NCBI GenBank assembly: GCA_029570835.1
Contig: JAKPTX010000089.1
Span: 115,872-179,871 of the forward strand
Source: Bacteroidota bacterium
GTDB lineage: Bacteria > Bacteroidota > Bacteroidia > Bacteroidales > WCHB1-69
Reading direction: 5' to 3'
Length of the DNA: 64,000 bases
In this document: piece by piece, positions 36,740-45,005 of the stretch
How the letters are laid out: each line of letters opens with the position of its first letter
Position numbering within the stretch: the stretch's first letter is position 1
The notes under the pieces: model-generated
The model's input: the letters and a program-made list of their open reading frames with translations, nothing else
Databases searched by the model: none
Told to the model about the DNA's origin: nothing
Position numbers and translations under genes: made by a program

Positions 36740-38530
36740 TTAATCTTCTGATTCGGCAGCAATGAAATCTTTATATGCAGCTAAGAAATGTGCTTTGGAT
36801 AAGAATCCAATATATTTTTCATCTTTATCAATTACAGGTAAATTGAAGTATCCTGACTCTTTAAACTTATCAATGATCTCTTCACCGGAATCAGTGTCAT
36901 AAGCAACGGTGGTAGGATAAAACATCAAATCCTGAACGGTTAAAGTGTCATACAGTTCTTGCTTAAAGATGGTTTCTCTGTGGTGATCCATACATAACAT
37001 ACCCTTAAAGTTATTTTCATCATCAACAACAACGAATAGGTTTCTGGTAGATCTTGTAATCACTTTTGTGTATTCACGTAATGTAGCTGTCATTGAAATA
37101 GTTAGTATGTTGTCATCCATTAAATTTTTCCACTTGATTTTTTTCATAGCGAACTTATCCTTGTTATGTGTTTTAAGTTCACCTAATTCAGCCAATTGTC
37201 TGCTATAAATGGAGTGTTTTTCAAAAGGTTTTACCACCAAGTAGGATGCAATAGAGGTGATCATCAACGGAATCAGGAGTTGATATCCGGAAGAAAACTC
37301 GGCAATAAGGAAAATAGAAGTGACCGGCGTATGCATGATCCCGGACATTACCCCGGCCATTCCTGCCAATACAAAATTGGCAGCTGGTAAAGTAGTCCCA
37401 AAATATAAGTTAAAGATAGAAGCAATGAAATAACCGGCAAAAGCCCCAATGAAAAGAGAAGGAGCAAAAACTCCACCAATTCCACCGGATCCGGTGGTCA
37501 AGGAACTGGCAAATACTTTAATTAAGATAATTAACCCCAGGTAAAGTACAAAAAATAGATCTCTACTTTTCAGTAAGTGGTAAACCGGAGAATTTTTAAA
37601 AAGTAACGTAGTTTTACTTTCTACCAAATATCCAATATTTTCATACCCTTCACCATATAAAACAGGAAACAGAAAGATGAGTAATCCTAATCCGACACCG
37701 CCAATAATTCCACGGAGATATTTCCTTTTGATCTTTTTGAGTTTCCGTTCAACCATTCGGGATGTTCTCAAGAAATATATAGAGACTAAACCGGTAAAGA
37801 CTCCCAAAAGGATATAAAACAGGATATTTCCGGTCTCAAAAGGGATGATTGTGTTGATATTCAACATAATATCCTTTCCCAGGAATAGAATGGATAACAC
37901 AGTTCCGGTTGCCGCAGAAATCAATAATGGAATAATAGTTGCCGCAGTGAAGTCGATCATCAACACCTCAATGGCAAATGTAATAGCCGCAACAGGAGCT
38001 TTAAACACGGCAGCAATAGCAGCGGTAGAGCCACAAGCGAGCAATAAAGAGCTGTTTTTTGCATTGAGATTAAATAATCGGGCCAGATTGGACCCAATAG
38101 CTGAACCGGTGAGTACCATGGGCGCTTCTATTCCGACAGACCCCCCGAATCCAACAGTGATAGAACTGGCAACCATAGAAGAGTAGGTATGGTGTGACCT
38201 TAATCTTCCACCTTTTTTAGATAACGCTCTTAAAGCAATACTGACGCCATGAGAAATATCATCTTTGATGATACGAGTGACAAAAAAGATAGTCAATAAG
38301 ATTCCCATTAATGGAAATGCAAGATAAAAGTAGTTCTGTTCTGCCTCAGGGAAAGTGTTACTAAGTAAACTTACTGTGAAGTGAAGCAGGTTTTTAATGA
38401 TAATAGCAGCAGTAGCCCCAAATACACCGGTAAAAAAACTTAACATCAATACTGTTTTGGGGATTCCCAATCCAACTTTACAACTGCGTCTGAATCTCGC
38501 AAAAAGCACTAAGATTTTTTTTAGCTTCAC
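36740..38530 (-). CDS. CLC family chloride channel/antiporter with CBS domains
   Basis: A 596-residue membrane protein with about 10-12 hydrophobic helices in the first 440 residues. The CLC signature regions are visible: GFGGSVGIEAPMVLTGSAIGS (the Glu of GIEAP corresponds to the gating Glu), the GSGGIGGVFAPSLFIGAFAG segment, and GMAGVMSGIMHTPVTSIFLIAE. Two CBS domains follow (about 470-590), a regulatory nucleotide-binding pair. Channel or proton-coupled exchanger cannot be decided by eye. It is transcribed away from the hydrogenase-like gene. Confidence 0.9.
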   Translation of the reverse strand: MKLKKILVLFARFRRSCKVGLGIPKTVLMLSFFTGVFGATAAIIIKNLLHFTVSLLSNTFPEAEQNYFYLAFPLMGILLTIFFVTRIIKDDISHGVSIALRALSKKGGRLRSHHTYSSMVASSITVGFGGSVGIEAPMVLTGSAIGSNLARLFNLNAKNSSLLLACGSTAAIAAVFKAPVAAITFAIEVLMIDFTAATIIPLLISAATGTVLSILFLGKDIMLNINTIIPFETGNILFYILLGVFTGLVSIYFLRTSRMVERKLKKIKRKYLRGIIGGVGLGLLIFLFPVLYGEGYENIGYLVESKTTLLFKNSPVYHLLKSRDLFFVLYLGLIILIKVFASSLTTGSGGIGGVFAPSLFIGAFAGYFIASIFNLYFGTTLPAANFVLAGMAGVMSGIMHTPVTSIFLIAEFSSGYQLLIPLMITSIASYLVVKPFEKHSIYSRQLAELGELKTHNKDKFAMKKIKWKNLMDDNILTISMTATLREYTKVITRSTRNLFVVVDDENNFKGMLCMDHHRETIFKQELYDTLTVQDLMFYPTTVAYDTDSGEEIIDKFKESGYFNLPVIDKDEKYIGFLSKAHFLAAYKDFIAAESED

Positions 38531-38548
38531 AAATATGATTTATTTCCG

Positions 38549-38556
38549 CAAAAATA
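38549..38556 (-). promoter_or_regulatory. Predicted promoter -7 element for the CLC gene
   Basis: TATTTTTG on the minus strand, 19 bases before the CLC start. It is back to back with the plus-strand element at 38590. Confidence 0.6.
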
Positions 38557-38589
38557 GTAAAAAAGTATTGTGTATACATGAAAAAAATG

Positions 38590-38597
38590 TATTTTTG
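38590..38597 (+). promoter_or_regulatory. Predicted promoter -7 element for the hydrogenase-like gene
   Basis: TATTTTTG, 27 bases before the ATG at 38625. The two divergent elements are only 33 bp apart, so their -33 regions overlap and the two genes may compete for polymerase. Confidence 0.6.
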
Positions 38598-38624
38598 TTT
38601 TTTATTTGAATAATTTCAATTGAT

Positions 38625-40481
38625 ATGGGTAGTAAAGTAATTATTTGGGATAGAAATAAATGTAAAACCTGCTACGCATGTATACGTGCTTGTGATGTTA
38701 AAGCAATTCACGTGAAACCCAACAGTGTATTCCCTTATTTTGAAGATAATCTGTGTGTGCATTGTGGACATTGTATTGCAGCTTGCGCTTATGGTGCAAT
38801 TTCATACCACGATTCCAAAGAAGAAGTAAAAGCAATGCTGAATTCCGGAGCTAAAGTAGCTGCCATTTGTGCTCCCTCTATCGCCGGTGAGTTTGTGGAT
38901 ATTGCCGATTACAGAAAGTTTGTGAAAATGATCCGCTATCTGGGATTCTACTTTGTTAATGAAATGGGCTTCGGAGTGGATGTTATTGCAGCTAAATATA
39001 GGGAGTTGACTGCTCAAAACTTTAATGGAAAATACTTTATTACCTCACACTGTCCGGCAGTTGTGGAACTGGTTGAAAAAAAATATAGTGACTTGGTACC
39101 CAATTTGGTTCCTCTGGTTTCTCCGGCAGCCGCAACAGCTGTGATCATCAGAAAACTCCATGGAAGAAATGTAAAAGCAGTTCATATTTCACCCTGTATT
39201 GCAGCAAAAAATGCAATTAATCGTTATAAGGGCAATGCTAAAATTGATGCCGTGTTGACCTTTAAAGAGCTAAGAGAACTTTTTGATGAGTTTAACATCA
39301 AAGAGGCTTATACTCAAATGTCGGATTTTGATGCTCCGATCGGTTATAAAGGGGGATTGTATGCCATTGCTCAGGGTTTTGTTGAAGCTACCGGATTGGA
39401 CTCCAGTTTGCAAAACGGAAATACAACAACCGTTGAAGGAGGCGCCAATACACTACAGGCTGTAGCCCAATTCAGAGATTTTCCGGAATTGATCAAAACA
39501 AACTTTTCTCTCTTCTACTGTGAAGGATGTGTTTCCGGACCCGGCATGTCGGATCTGAAAAATAAATATTTGAAACATACTTTTACAAAGGATTATATCA
39601 AAAAGAGATTGGCAAATTTTGAGATTGATCGTTGGTTTAGTGACGTTATGAATCACTCAAAATATAAAGAATTGGAAGTTCAATATGAATCAGAACCTTA
39701 CGTGATTGAGGAACCGGATGAATATAGTGTGAGCGTGGCCCTCAAAAAAATCACGATTCCCAAAAAAGGTGTTGAGTTGAATTGTGGTGCCTGCGGGTAT
39801 GAGACATGTAAAGGTTTGGCACATGCTGTGGCTCAGGGAACTGCAATCCCCGAAATGTGTATCCCAAATTCTCAAGTTGGGTCCCGGGAGGCGGTCATCA
39901 ATATGAAAAGACATAACGAGGAGCTGGAAAAGACAGAATCTAAACTGAAAGAGGTGGAAGAGCATTTTAATGATGCAGAAATAGCAAGAAGATCTCTGAA
40001 ATCCGCTTTTTCCACTTTTGTAAGAAACTTGAGAACAGGAGTTGTCATTACTGATGCCGATTTAAAAGTGATTGATTCCAATCAGGGATTTTTGGATATT
40101 CTCGGCGAAGATGCCATTGAAATCCACGAAGTGGTGCCATTCCTGGTGGGTGCCAGCCTGAAATCATTACTTCCCGCATCATTAATTTCCCAAATTACTT
40201 ATCTGTTGCAACATAATGATGAGAAGTTAACTAAAGATGTGGAAATCCATGATCGACTGATCAATGCGAGCATGTTCCCTTTGATTCCTAACCAGATTGT
40301 TTGCATTATTCTCCGCAATTTACACTCCACTGAAGAGAGACCGGAAGAGATTATTGACAGAATTACTGAGGTGATCGAGGAGAATTTGCGTCAAGTGCAG
40401 CAAATTGGATTTATTTTGGGTGAAGGAGCTGCCAAGACGGAGAAAATGATGAATACGATAATTGAAACATATAAAAAATAA
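38625..40481 (+). CDS. [FeFe]-hydrogenase-like sensory protein (HydS/group C type) with PAS domain
   Basis: A 618-residue cytoplasmic iron-sulfur protein. Order: two ferredoxin clusters (Cys13, 16, 19, 23 and Cys44, 47, 50, 54); an [FeFe]-hydrogenase catalytic domain (about 75-345); a Fe-S domain CGACGYETC (Cys387, 390, 395); a coiled coil (about 425-460); and a PAS-like domain (about 465-580) ending in a helical tail. H-cluster motifs are present but altered: TSHCPA (Cys143, with His142 where catalytic enzymes have the proton-transfer Cys), SPCIAAK (Cys191) and CEGCVSGPG (Cys299/302). This layout fits sensory group C hydrogenases rather than a metabolic enzyme, and the SpoIIE phosphatase at 43151 supports that. 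No hydrogenase maturation or HydABC genes are seen. Confidence 0.85.
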   Translation: MGSKVIIWDRNKCKTCYACIRACDVKAIHVKPNSVFPYFEDNLCVHCGHCIAACAYGAISYHDSKEEVKAMLNSGAKVAAICAPSIAGEFVDIADYRKFVKMIRYLGFYFVNEMGFGVDVIAAKYRELTAQNFNGKYFITSHCPAVVELVEKKYSDLVPNLVPLVSPAAATAVIIRKLHGRNVKAVHISPCIAAKNAINRYKGNAKIDAVLTFKELRELFDEFNIKEAYTQMSDFDAPIGYKGGLYAIAQGFVEATGLDSSLQNGNTTTVEGGANTLQAVAQFRDFPELIKTNFSLFYCEGCVSGPGMSDLKNKYLKHTFTKDYIKKRLANFEIDRWFSDVMNHSKYKELEVQYESEPYVIEEPDEYSVSVALKKITIPKKGVELNCGACGYETCKGLAHAVAQGTAIPEMCIPNSQVGSREAVINMKRHNEELEKTESKLKEVEEHFNDAEIARRSLKSAFSTFVRNLRTGVVITDADLKVIDSNQGFLDILGEDAIEIHEVVPFLVGASLKSLLPASLISQITYLLQHNDEKLTKDVEIHDRLINASMFPLIPNQIVCIILRNLHSTEERPEEIIDRITEVIEENLRQVQQIGFILGEGAAKTEKMMNTIIETYKK

Positions 40482-40484
40482 GAG

Positions 40485-41606
40485 TTGGATTCTATTCAAA
40501 TGGTTGACTTAAAAAGTCAATACCTCGCAATTAAAAAAGAAGTTGATGAAGCGATTCAAAATGTGATCGATTCCTCTGTTTTTATTCAAGGTAAAACAGT
40601 GAGAGAGTTTGAGATACAACTGCAAGAGTATCTTCAAATCCCTTACGTAATCTCCTGTGGAAACGGTACCGATGCGTTGCAAATGGCGCTGATGGCGTTG
40701 GGCTTACAACCTGGAGATGAGGTGATTACCACTCCTTTTACCTTCATTGCAACCGCAGAAGTGATCAGTTTGCTTCACTTGACACCCGTTTTTGTGGATG
40801 TGGATCCCAAAACGTTCAATATAGATCCGGCGTTGATTGAAGAGAAAATAACTACAAAAACCAAGGCGATTATTCCGGTGCACCTGTTTGGACAAGCTGC
40901 CAATATGCAGGAAATTCAGAGGATTGCAAACCAACATTCGCTTTTTATTATCGAGGATGCATGCCAGTCGTTGGGTACGCAATATATTGATCAACAAGGG
41001 AATACAATTCAGACCGGAACGATTGGAGATATCGGAGTCACTTCATTTTTCCCCACAAAAAATTTGGGATGTTTTGGTGACGGCGGTGCTATTTTTACCA
41101 AAAATAAGGAGTTGGCGGAACGGTGCAGAATGATTGCTAATCATGGTTCCGTGAAAAAATATCATTACGAACTGATTGGCGTTAATTCCAGATTGGACGC
41201 GATTCAGGCTGCCATTTTGGGCGTGAAGCTGAAATATTTGGATGATTATATCAAAGCGCGGGAAAATGCGGCGGCTTTATATGATCTGTTGCTTCAGGAT
41301 GATCCCGGAGTTATTATTCCTCAACGTGTTGATTATTCGACACATACGTTCCACCAATATACCCTGACAGTGATGGATGGGCAGCGCGACCGACTCAAGG
41401 AAAAATTAGCGATGAATGGGATCCCCTCCATGATTTATTATCCAAAACCACTGCATCTGCAAAAGCCGTTTGCGCATCTGGGTCACACTTTGGGCAGCCT
41501 GCCGGTAAGCGAAAAGCTGTCAGAACAAGTACTTTCACTCCCGATGCACACCGAGTTAACCCCTGAACAGCAAACATTTATCGTGGAAAAAATACAAGAA
41601 GAGTAA
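40485..41606 (+). CDS. DegT/DnrJ/EryC1 family aminotransferase
   Basis: A 373-residue PLP enzyme that typically aminates keto-sugars for lipopolysaccharide or glycan building blocks. Motifs: IQMVDLKSQY at the start, SCGNGTDALQMALMALGLQPGDEVITTPFTF, VHLFGQAANM, EDACQSLGTQY, and the PLP Lys in TSFFPTKNLGCFGDGGAIFT. The start is TTG 40485, which retains the usual M-x-x-IQMVDL N-terminus; ATG 40500 is the alternative. It begins 3 bp after the hydrogenase-like gene and may be co-transcribed, without an obvious functional link. Confidence 0.88.
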   Translation: MDSIQMVDLKSQYLAIKKEVDEAIQNVIDSSVFIQGKTVREFEIQLQEYLQIPYVISCGNGTDALQMALMALGLQPGDEVITTPFTFIATAEVISLLHLTPVFVDVDPKTFNIDPALIEEKITTKTKAIIPVHLFGQAANMQEIQRIANQHSLFIIEDACQSLGTQYIDQQGNTIQTGTIGDIGVTSFFPTKNLGCFGDGGAIFTKNKELAERCRMIANHGSVKKYHYELIGVNSRLDAIQAAILGVKLKYLDDYIKARENAAALYDLLLQDDPGVIIPQRVDYSTHTFHQYTLTVMDGQRDRLKEKLAMNGIPSMIYYPKPLHLQKPFAHLGHTLGSLPVSEKLSEQVLSLPMHTELTPEQQTFIVEKIQEE

Positions 41607-41672
41607 TCCATTTTCCTCAAGTTTTAGCTGATTATTTTTATCATAATCTTTTTTTTGAAATAAAAAAAATAA

Positions 41673-41718
41673 GGGGGCAGATCATGTTTCGCACTTTAGT
41701 TATTTTATTTCCCCACTC
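41673..41718 (+). repeat. GGGGGCAG-N30-CCCCACTC element, copy B
   Basis: GGGGGCAG at 41673-41680 and CCCCACTC at 41711-41718, exactly 30 bases apart, preceded by an A-rich run and with the same T-rich inner right side (TTATTTTATTT) as the copies at 14151 and 60982. It lies 66 bp after the aminotransferase stop codon. Confidence 0.75.
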
Positions 41719-41727
41719 TGGAATCAT

Positions 41728-41751
41728 AGAGACGCAACGCATTGCGTCTCT
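41728..41751. repeat. GAGACGCAA palindrome
   Basis: AGAGACGCAA and TTGCGTCTCT are perfect 10-bp arms around CGCA, followed by CTACAG. A similar palindrome plus CTACA stands at 61148 in the other composite repeat region. Related palindromes are common between genes in this phylum. Confidence 0.7.
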
Positions 41752-41774
41752 ACAGCCATTTTTATGACCTTTTT

Positions 41775-41835
41775 CATTGTTTTTATCGATTGTTCCCCTC
41801 CTTTGGAGGGGCTAGGGGAGGTCTAATTCGTAATT
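41775..41835. repeat. 61-nt intergenic block, identical to 61197-61257
   Basis: The block from CATTGTTTTTATCGATTG to GTCTAATTCGTAATT is identical at both sites. It contains the inverted repeat CCCCTCC/GGAGGGG and a further GGGGAGG; a related piece is at 47206. Confidence 0.85.
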
Positions 41836-41841
41836 GGATTT

Positions 41842-41904
41842 CCGCCTTCCGCCTCCCGCCTCCCGCCTTTTTTTCCTTTCGACTTTCGCCTTTCGCCTTT
41901 TTTT
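41842..41904 (+). repeat. 7-bp tandem repeats (CCGCCTT/CGCCTTT type) before the elbB promoter
   Basis: Variants of a 7-bp unit run from 41842 to 41904, broken by a T-run and one CGACTTT unit. The array ends directly against the elbB promoter element. The remainder of the 334-bp gap after the aminotransferase shows no gene. Confidence 0.8.
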
Positions 41905-41906
41905 CG

Positions 41907-41914
41907 TATCTTTG
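41907..41914 (+). promoter_or_regulatory. Predicted promoter -7 element for elbB
   Basis: TATCTTTG fits TAnnTTTG, 26 bases before the ATG. The T-rich end of the 7-bp repeat array takes up the place of the -33 element. Confidence 0.65.
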
Positions 41915-41940
41915 AGGGTTGAATTTAAAACTAGAGAAGA

Positions 41941-42588
41941 ATGAAAAAAATTGCAGTTATTTTATGTGGATCCGGCTCAATGGATGGTTCCGAAATTCAT
42001 GAGTCTGTTATGACGCTGTTGGCAATCGATAAAGCCGGACATCAATATCAGATTTTTTCACCGGATGGACCACAACATCATGTTGTCAATCATATTACGC
42101 AACAAGAGACCGGTTCTCAAAGAAACATGCTGGAAGAATCGGGAAGAATTGCCCGCGGTGATGTAAAACCCTTAGATCAGCTTCAATTGTCCCAATTTGA
42201 CGGTGTGATTTTTCCCGGAGGATTTGGAGCGGCGAAAAATTTGATGACCTACGCTTTTGATGGCGTCAATGCGAAAGTTAGAGATGATGTTGCGGCATTA
42301 ATTCGGGAAGCGCACCAAACTAAAAAGCCGATCGGAGCGCTCTGTATTGCACCGGTTTTAATCGCTAAAGTGTTGAAAAACATCACTGTAACAATTGGAA
42401 GCGACCCACAAACCATCAAAAATATTGAACAGATTGGAGCGAAACATGTGGTAACCAAACAAACAGAGGTGTATTCGGATATCGATAATTTGGTATTCAC
42501 AACTCCTTGCTATATGCTTCCTGCAACGATAAAAGATATTGCAGCGTGTGCCGACAATCTGTTGCTGGCAATGAAAGATTATTTGTAG
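41941..42588 (+). CDS. elbB: ElbB-type glyoxalase/DJ-1 superfamily protein
   Basis: A 215-residue member of the DJ-1/PfpI superfamily, of the ElbB (isoprenoid biosynthesis protein with amidotransferase-like domain) branch. Seen: the start KKIAVILCGSGSMDGSEIHE, VIFPGGFGAAKNL, and the nucleophile elbow GALCIAPVLIA with Cys near residue 138. E. coli ElbB has weak glyoxalase activity; the true substrate is not known. It is followed by aroK with 7 bp between, so the pair is probably an operon. Confidence 0.9.
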   Translation: MKKIAVILCGSGSMDGSEIHESVMTLLAIDKAGHQYQIFSPDGPQHHVVNHITQQETGSQRNMLEESGRIARGDVKPLDQLQLSQFDGVIFPGGFGAAKNLMTYAFDGVNAKVRDDVAALIREAHQTKKPIGALCIAPVLIAKVLKNITVTIGSDPQTIKNIEQIGAKHVVTKQTEVYSDIDNLVFTTPCYMLPATIKDIAACADNLLLAMKDYL

Positions 42589-42595
42589 ATCTTTT

Positions 42596-43108
42596 ATGCA
42601 CTCAAGGATTGTTCTTGTTGGATTTCCGGGCTCCGGGAAGTCAACCATAGGGAAAAAATTAGCAAAACAACTGGATTATCGTTTTGTTGATCTGGATCAA
42701 GAGATTGAGAAGCGGGTACAACTTTCCATACCCGCTATTTTTGAGCAATTTGGGGAAACCCAATTCCGGATCTGGGAGCAGACTCAGTTGCAAGAGACAC
42801 TCCAATTGGAAAAGGTAGTGATTGCAACGGGAGGAGGAACGCCCTGTTTTTACCAAAATATGGAGTTGATTACTCAACATTCAGAGGCAGTTTATATCCA
42901 AATGTCAACAAAATCATTGTTTGACAGGTTGGTTCATTCCAAAAAAACGAGACCTTTGATTCGTGGTTTGTCGGATCAGGAATTGATGCAGTTTGTTGAA
43001 AATGAACTGCTAAAGCGGGAACAATTTTATCTGCAAGCACACCATGTAGTGAAAGGGGAGAATATCAAGATAGAGCCATTGATTAAAATTCTGGAAGAGA
43101 ATGATTAA
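42596..43108 (+). CDS. aroK: Shikimate kinase
   Basis: A 170-residue kinase for the fifth step of the shikimate pathway to aromatic amino acids. Walker A GFPGSGKST (residues 9-17), the substrate Asp in FVDLDQEIEKR, the GGGTP motif at about residue 79 and the lid Arg in KTRPL are all present. Length is normal. It follows elbB closely. Confidence 0.95.
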   Translation: MHSRIVLVGFPGSGKSTIGKKLAKQLDYRFVDLDQEIEKRVQLSIPAIFEQFGETQFRIWEQTQLQETLQLEKVVIATGGGTPCFYQNMELITQHSEAVYIQMSTKSLFDRLVHSKKTRPLIRGLSDQELMQFVENELLKREQFYLQAHHVVKGENIKIEPLIKILEEND

Positions 43109-43123
43109 TTGACGGATTTTTTA

Positions 43124-43131
43124 TATTTTTG
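43124..43131 (+). promoter_or_regulatory. Predicted promoter -7 element for the SpoIIE phosphatase
   Basis: TATTTTTG fits TAnnTTTG. It makes the in-frame TTG at 43136 unlikely as a start and leaves a short leader before ATG 43151. Confidence 0.6.
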
Positions 43132-43150
43132 AAGATTGAAAAAGAGTGTT

Positions 43151-44338
43151 ATGGAAAAGTATTACCACGTTGAAGTAGATATCTATCAAACTTTTCACCA
43201 TGGGGAAAGAATTTGTGGTGATGTTTTTATCTCTAAGCGAATTCCTGAAGAGAACAGAGTGTTGGCTGTCCTGTCGGATGGAATGGGTTCAGGAGTAAAA
43301 GCGAATGTATTGGCTACTCTAACGGCTACTATTTCCCTTAATTTATCCCAGGAGCATAAAGACCCCAAAACGATTGCGGAAATTATCATGAAGGCATTGC
43401 CGGTATGTAGTGAAAGAAATACAAGCTATGCCACCTACACCATTGTGGATATTTCCATTGACACAAATTCAGTTAATATTCTGGAGTATGATAATCCTCA
43501 AACGATTATCATGCGCGGGAAAAGAGTTTTTGAGCCCAACTGGGAGCCGATCGATGTGGATGCGGAATCGGATAAGCGATGGTTGGATCTGAAAACAACC
43601 TCTTTTGAACCTCAATTGGAGGATCGGATTATCTTTTACTCCGATGGAATAACCCAGTCGGGACTCGGAATGGGAATGCCCACCGGGTGGGGAAGGAATG
43701 ATTTGAGAGAAGAGATCAGGATCCTGATTAGCAATAACAAGACCATATCGGCAAAAGAATTATCTGAAAAGATTGTAAAACGAGCCATGGCGAATGACCT
43801 GCATGTTCCGAAAGATGACCTCTCTTGTGCGGTGGTTTATTTCAGAGAACCTCGAAAGATGATGCTCTGTACAGGACCCCCCATGGAACCGGAAAAAGAT
43901 CCCGAATTTGCACAAAAATTACTCACATTTTCCGGGAAAAAGGTGATATCAGGAGCAACCACCACTGAGATTATTGCAAGAGAGTCGGGAAGAACTGTCG
44001 TAGATGAGCCTATTATGGACCATACGCTGCCTCCAACCTCCAAAATGATAGGAATTGATCTGATTACAGAAGGAGTTCTCACTTTGAGTAAGGTGGTTTA
44101 TCTGTTATCGAATCAATACAAACCCGGTTACCGGTTTGGAAAAGGACCCGCCGACCGATTGGCTGAACTGCTACTGGAAAGCGATGAAATCCACATTCTG
44201 GTAGGAACAAAAATCAACGAATACAATATAGACTACTCCCAACCCGTAGAGTTTGAGATCCGCAAAAATCTCATCCAAAGACTCACCAAAGTCCTAATGG
44301 ATCAATACATGAAAGTGGTTTATATGGAATTTATGTAG
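43151..44338 (+). CDS. SpoIIE family PP2C-type serine phosphatase
   Basis: A 395-residue phosphatase of the PP2C/SpoIIE type. Metal-binding motifs are intact: GERICGDVF, LSDGMGSGVKA, SDGITQSG and KDDLSCAVVYF. After residue 230 a second domain of about 160 residues (TGPPMEPEKDPEF to the end) occurs in the phosphatases linked to sensory [FeFe] hydrogenases. This supports a relay in which the hydrogenase-like protein at 38625 senses H2 or redox state and the phosphatase acts on a partner-switch protein. The two genes are 2.7 kb apart with three unrelated genes between, which is less compact than usual. Start ATG 43151 (MEKYYHVEVDIYQ). Confidence 0.88.
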   Translation: MEKYYHVEVDIYQTFHHGERICGDVFISKRIPEENRVLAVLSDGMGSGVKANVLATLTATISLNLSQEHKDPKTIAEIIMKALPVCSERNTSYATYTIVDISIDTNSVNILEYDNPQTIIMRGKRVFEPNWEPIDVDAESDKRWLDLKTTSFEPQLEDRIIFYSDGITQSGLGMGMPTGWGRNDLREEIRILISNNKTISAKELSEKIVKRAMANDLHVPKDDLSCAVVYFREPRKMMLCTGPPMEPEKDPEFAQKLLTFSGKKVISGATTTEIIARESGRTVVDEPIMDHTLPPTSKMIGIDLITEGVLTLSKVVYLLSNQYKPGYRFGKGPADRLAELLLESDEIHILVGTKINEYNIDYSQPVEFEIRKNLIQRLTKVLMDQYMKVVYMEFM

Positions 44339-44353
44339 GATTTTGGACGATAT

Positions 44354-44421
44354 CAATTACGAATTACGAATTACGAATTACGTTTCCTAATTTAGAATTT
44401 AGAATTTAGATTTTAGAATTA
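44354..44421. repeat. 7-bp tandem repeats ACGAATT and GAATTTA
   Basis: ACGAATT-type units run at 44354-44382, followed by GAATTTA-type units at 44388-44421. The stretch from about 44394 to 44490 is also similar over about 95 bases to 60870-60960. The 240-bp gap between the phosphatase and the next gene holds only these repeats and a promoter. Confidence 0.75.
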
Positions 44422-44495
44422 ATTGAGTATCAGGCATTTACATTTTTTTAATAGATCTATTTCATATTTCTAATTTATACTTCATACTTCAAAAA

Positions 44496-44534
44496 CTTTC
44501 GCCTTCCGCCTTCCGCCTTTTTTATTTACATTTG
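44496..44534 (+). promoter_or_regulatory. CGCCTTC heptamer array fused to a promoter (TACATTTG)
   Basis: Units of CTTTCGCC/CTTCCGCC type at 44496-44520 lead through a T-run into TACATTTG at 44527-44534, 45 bases before the secreted protein at 44579. The same layout is at 41842 and 45748. Confidence 0.65.
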
Positions 44535-44578
44535 CAGAGTCAATAGGTGAGAGTGGATATTATCAAAAAAATAACAAA

Positions 44579-44986
44579 ATGAAATTTTATTTTTTTATTA
44601 TTGGTATGTTTTTATTACCTGAATTAATAGGTCAAAATAATATTCCATTAATCGGGTTTGTTTCACTAGATGATAGTGTATTAACAATCGATCAATCGGA
44701 TATAATTGTTGTCGACTCAACAACAATAGAACTAACAAATTCACAAAAAATAAATAAATTAGTAAATTTTGATCTTAAAGAGGTCTTTTATTATTCCGAA
44801 AGTACAACGAATACTAAAATTGAACTTTTCGACGTTTTATCTTCTCAATATCCAACAAATCCATTTTTTATTTTAACTCGGAATAATCAACTTTATTTCA
44901 CTCATAAAAAGTATATAAATTGCAGTACTAATTTAATAGAACAAATTAATAAAGCTATTAATGAAAACAATATGCAAAGAAAATAA
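44579..44986 (+). CDS. Small secreted protein of unknown function
   Basis: A 135-residue protein that I do not recognise. Its first 18 residues are a signal peptide (MKFYFFIIGMFLLPELIG, then Q). The mature part is rich in Asn, Ser and Thr. It is very AT-rich compared with the flanking housekeeping genes, and it lies in a group of four small envelope-protein genes bounded by repeats. It is 19 bp upstream of the next gene and probably shares its promoter. Confidence 0.6.
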   Translation: MKFYFFIIGMFLLPELIGQNNIPLIGFVSLDDSVLTIDQSDIIVVDSTTIELTNSQKINKLVNFDLKEVFYYSESTTNTKIELFDVLSSQYPTNPFFILTRNNQLYFTHKKYINCSTNLIEQINKAINENNMQRK

Positions 44987-45005
44987 AATATAAATCTTAA
45001 ACATT

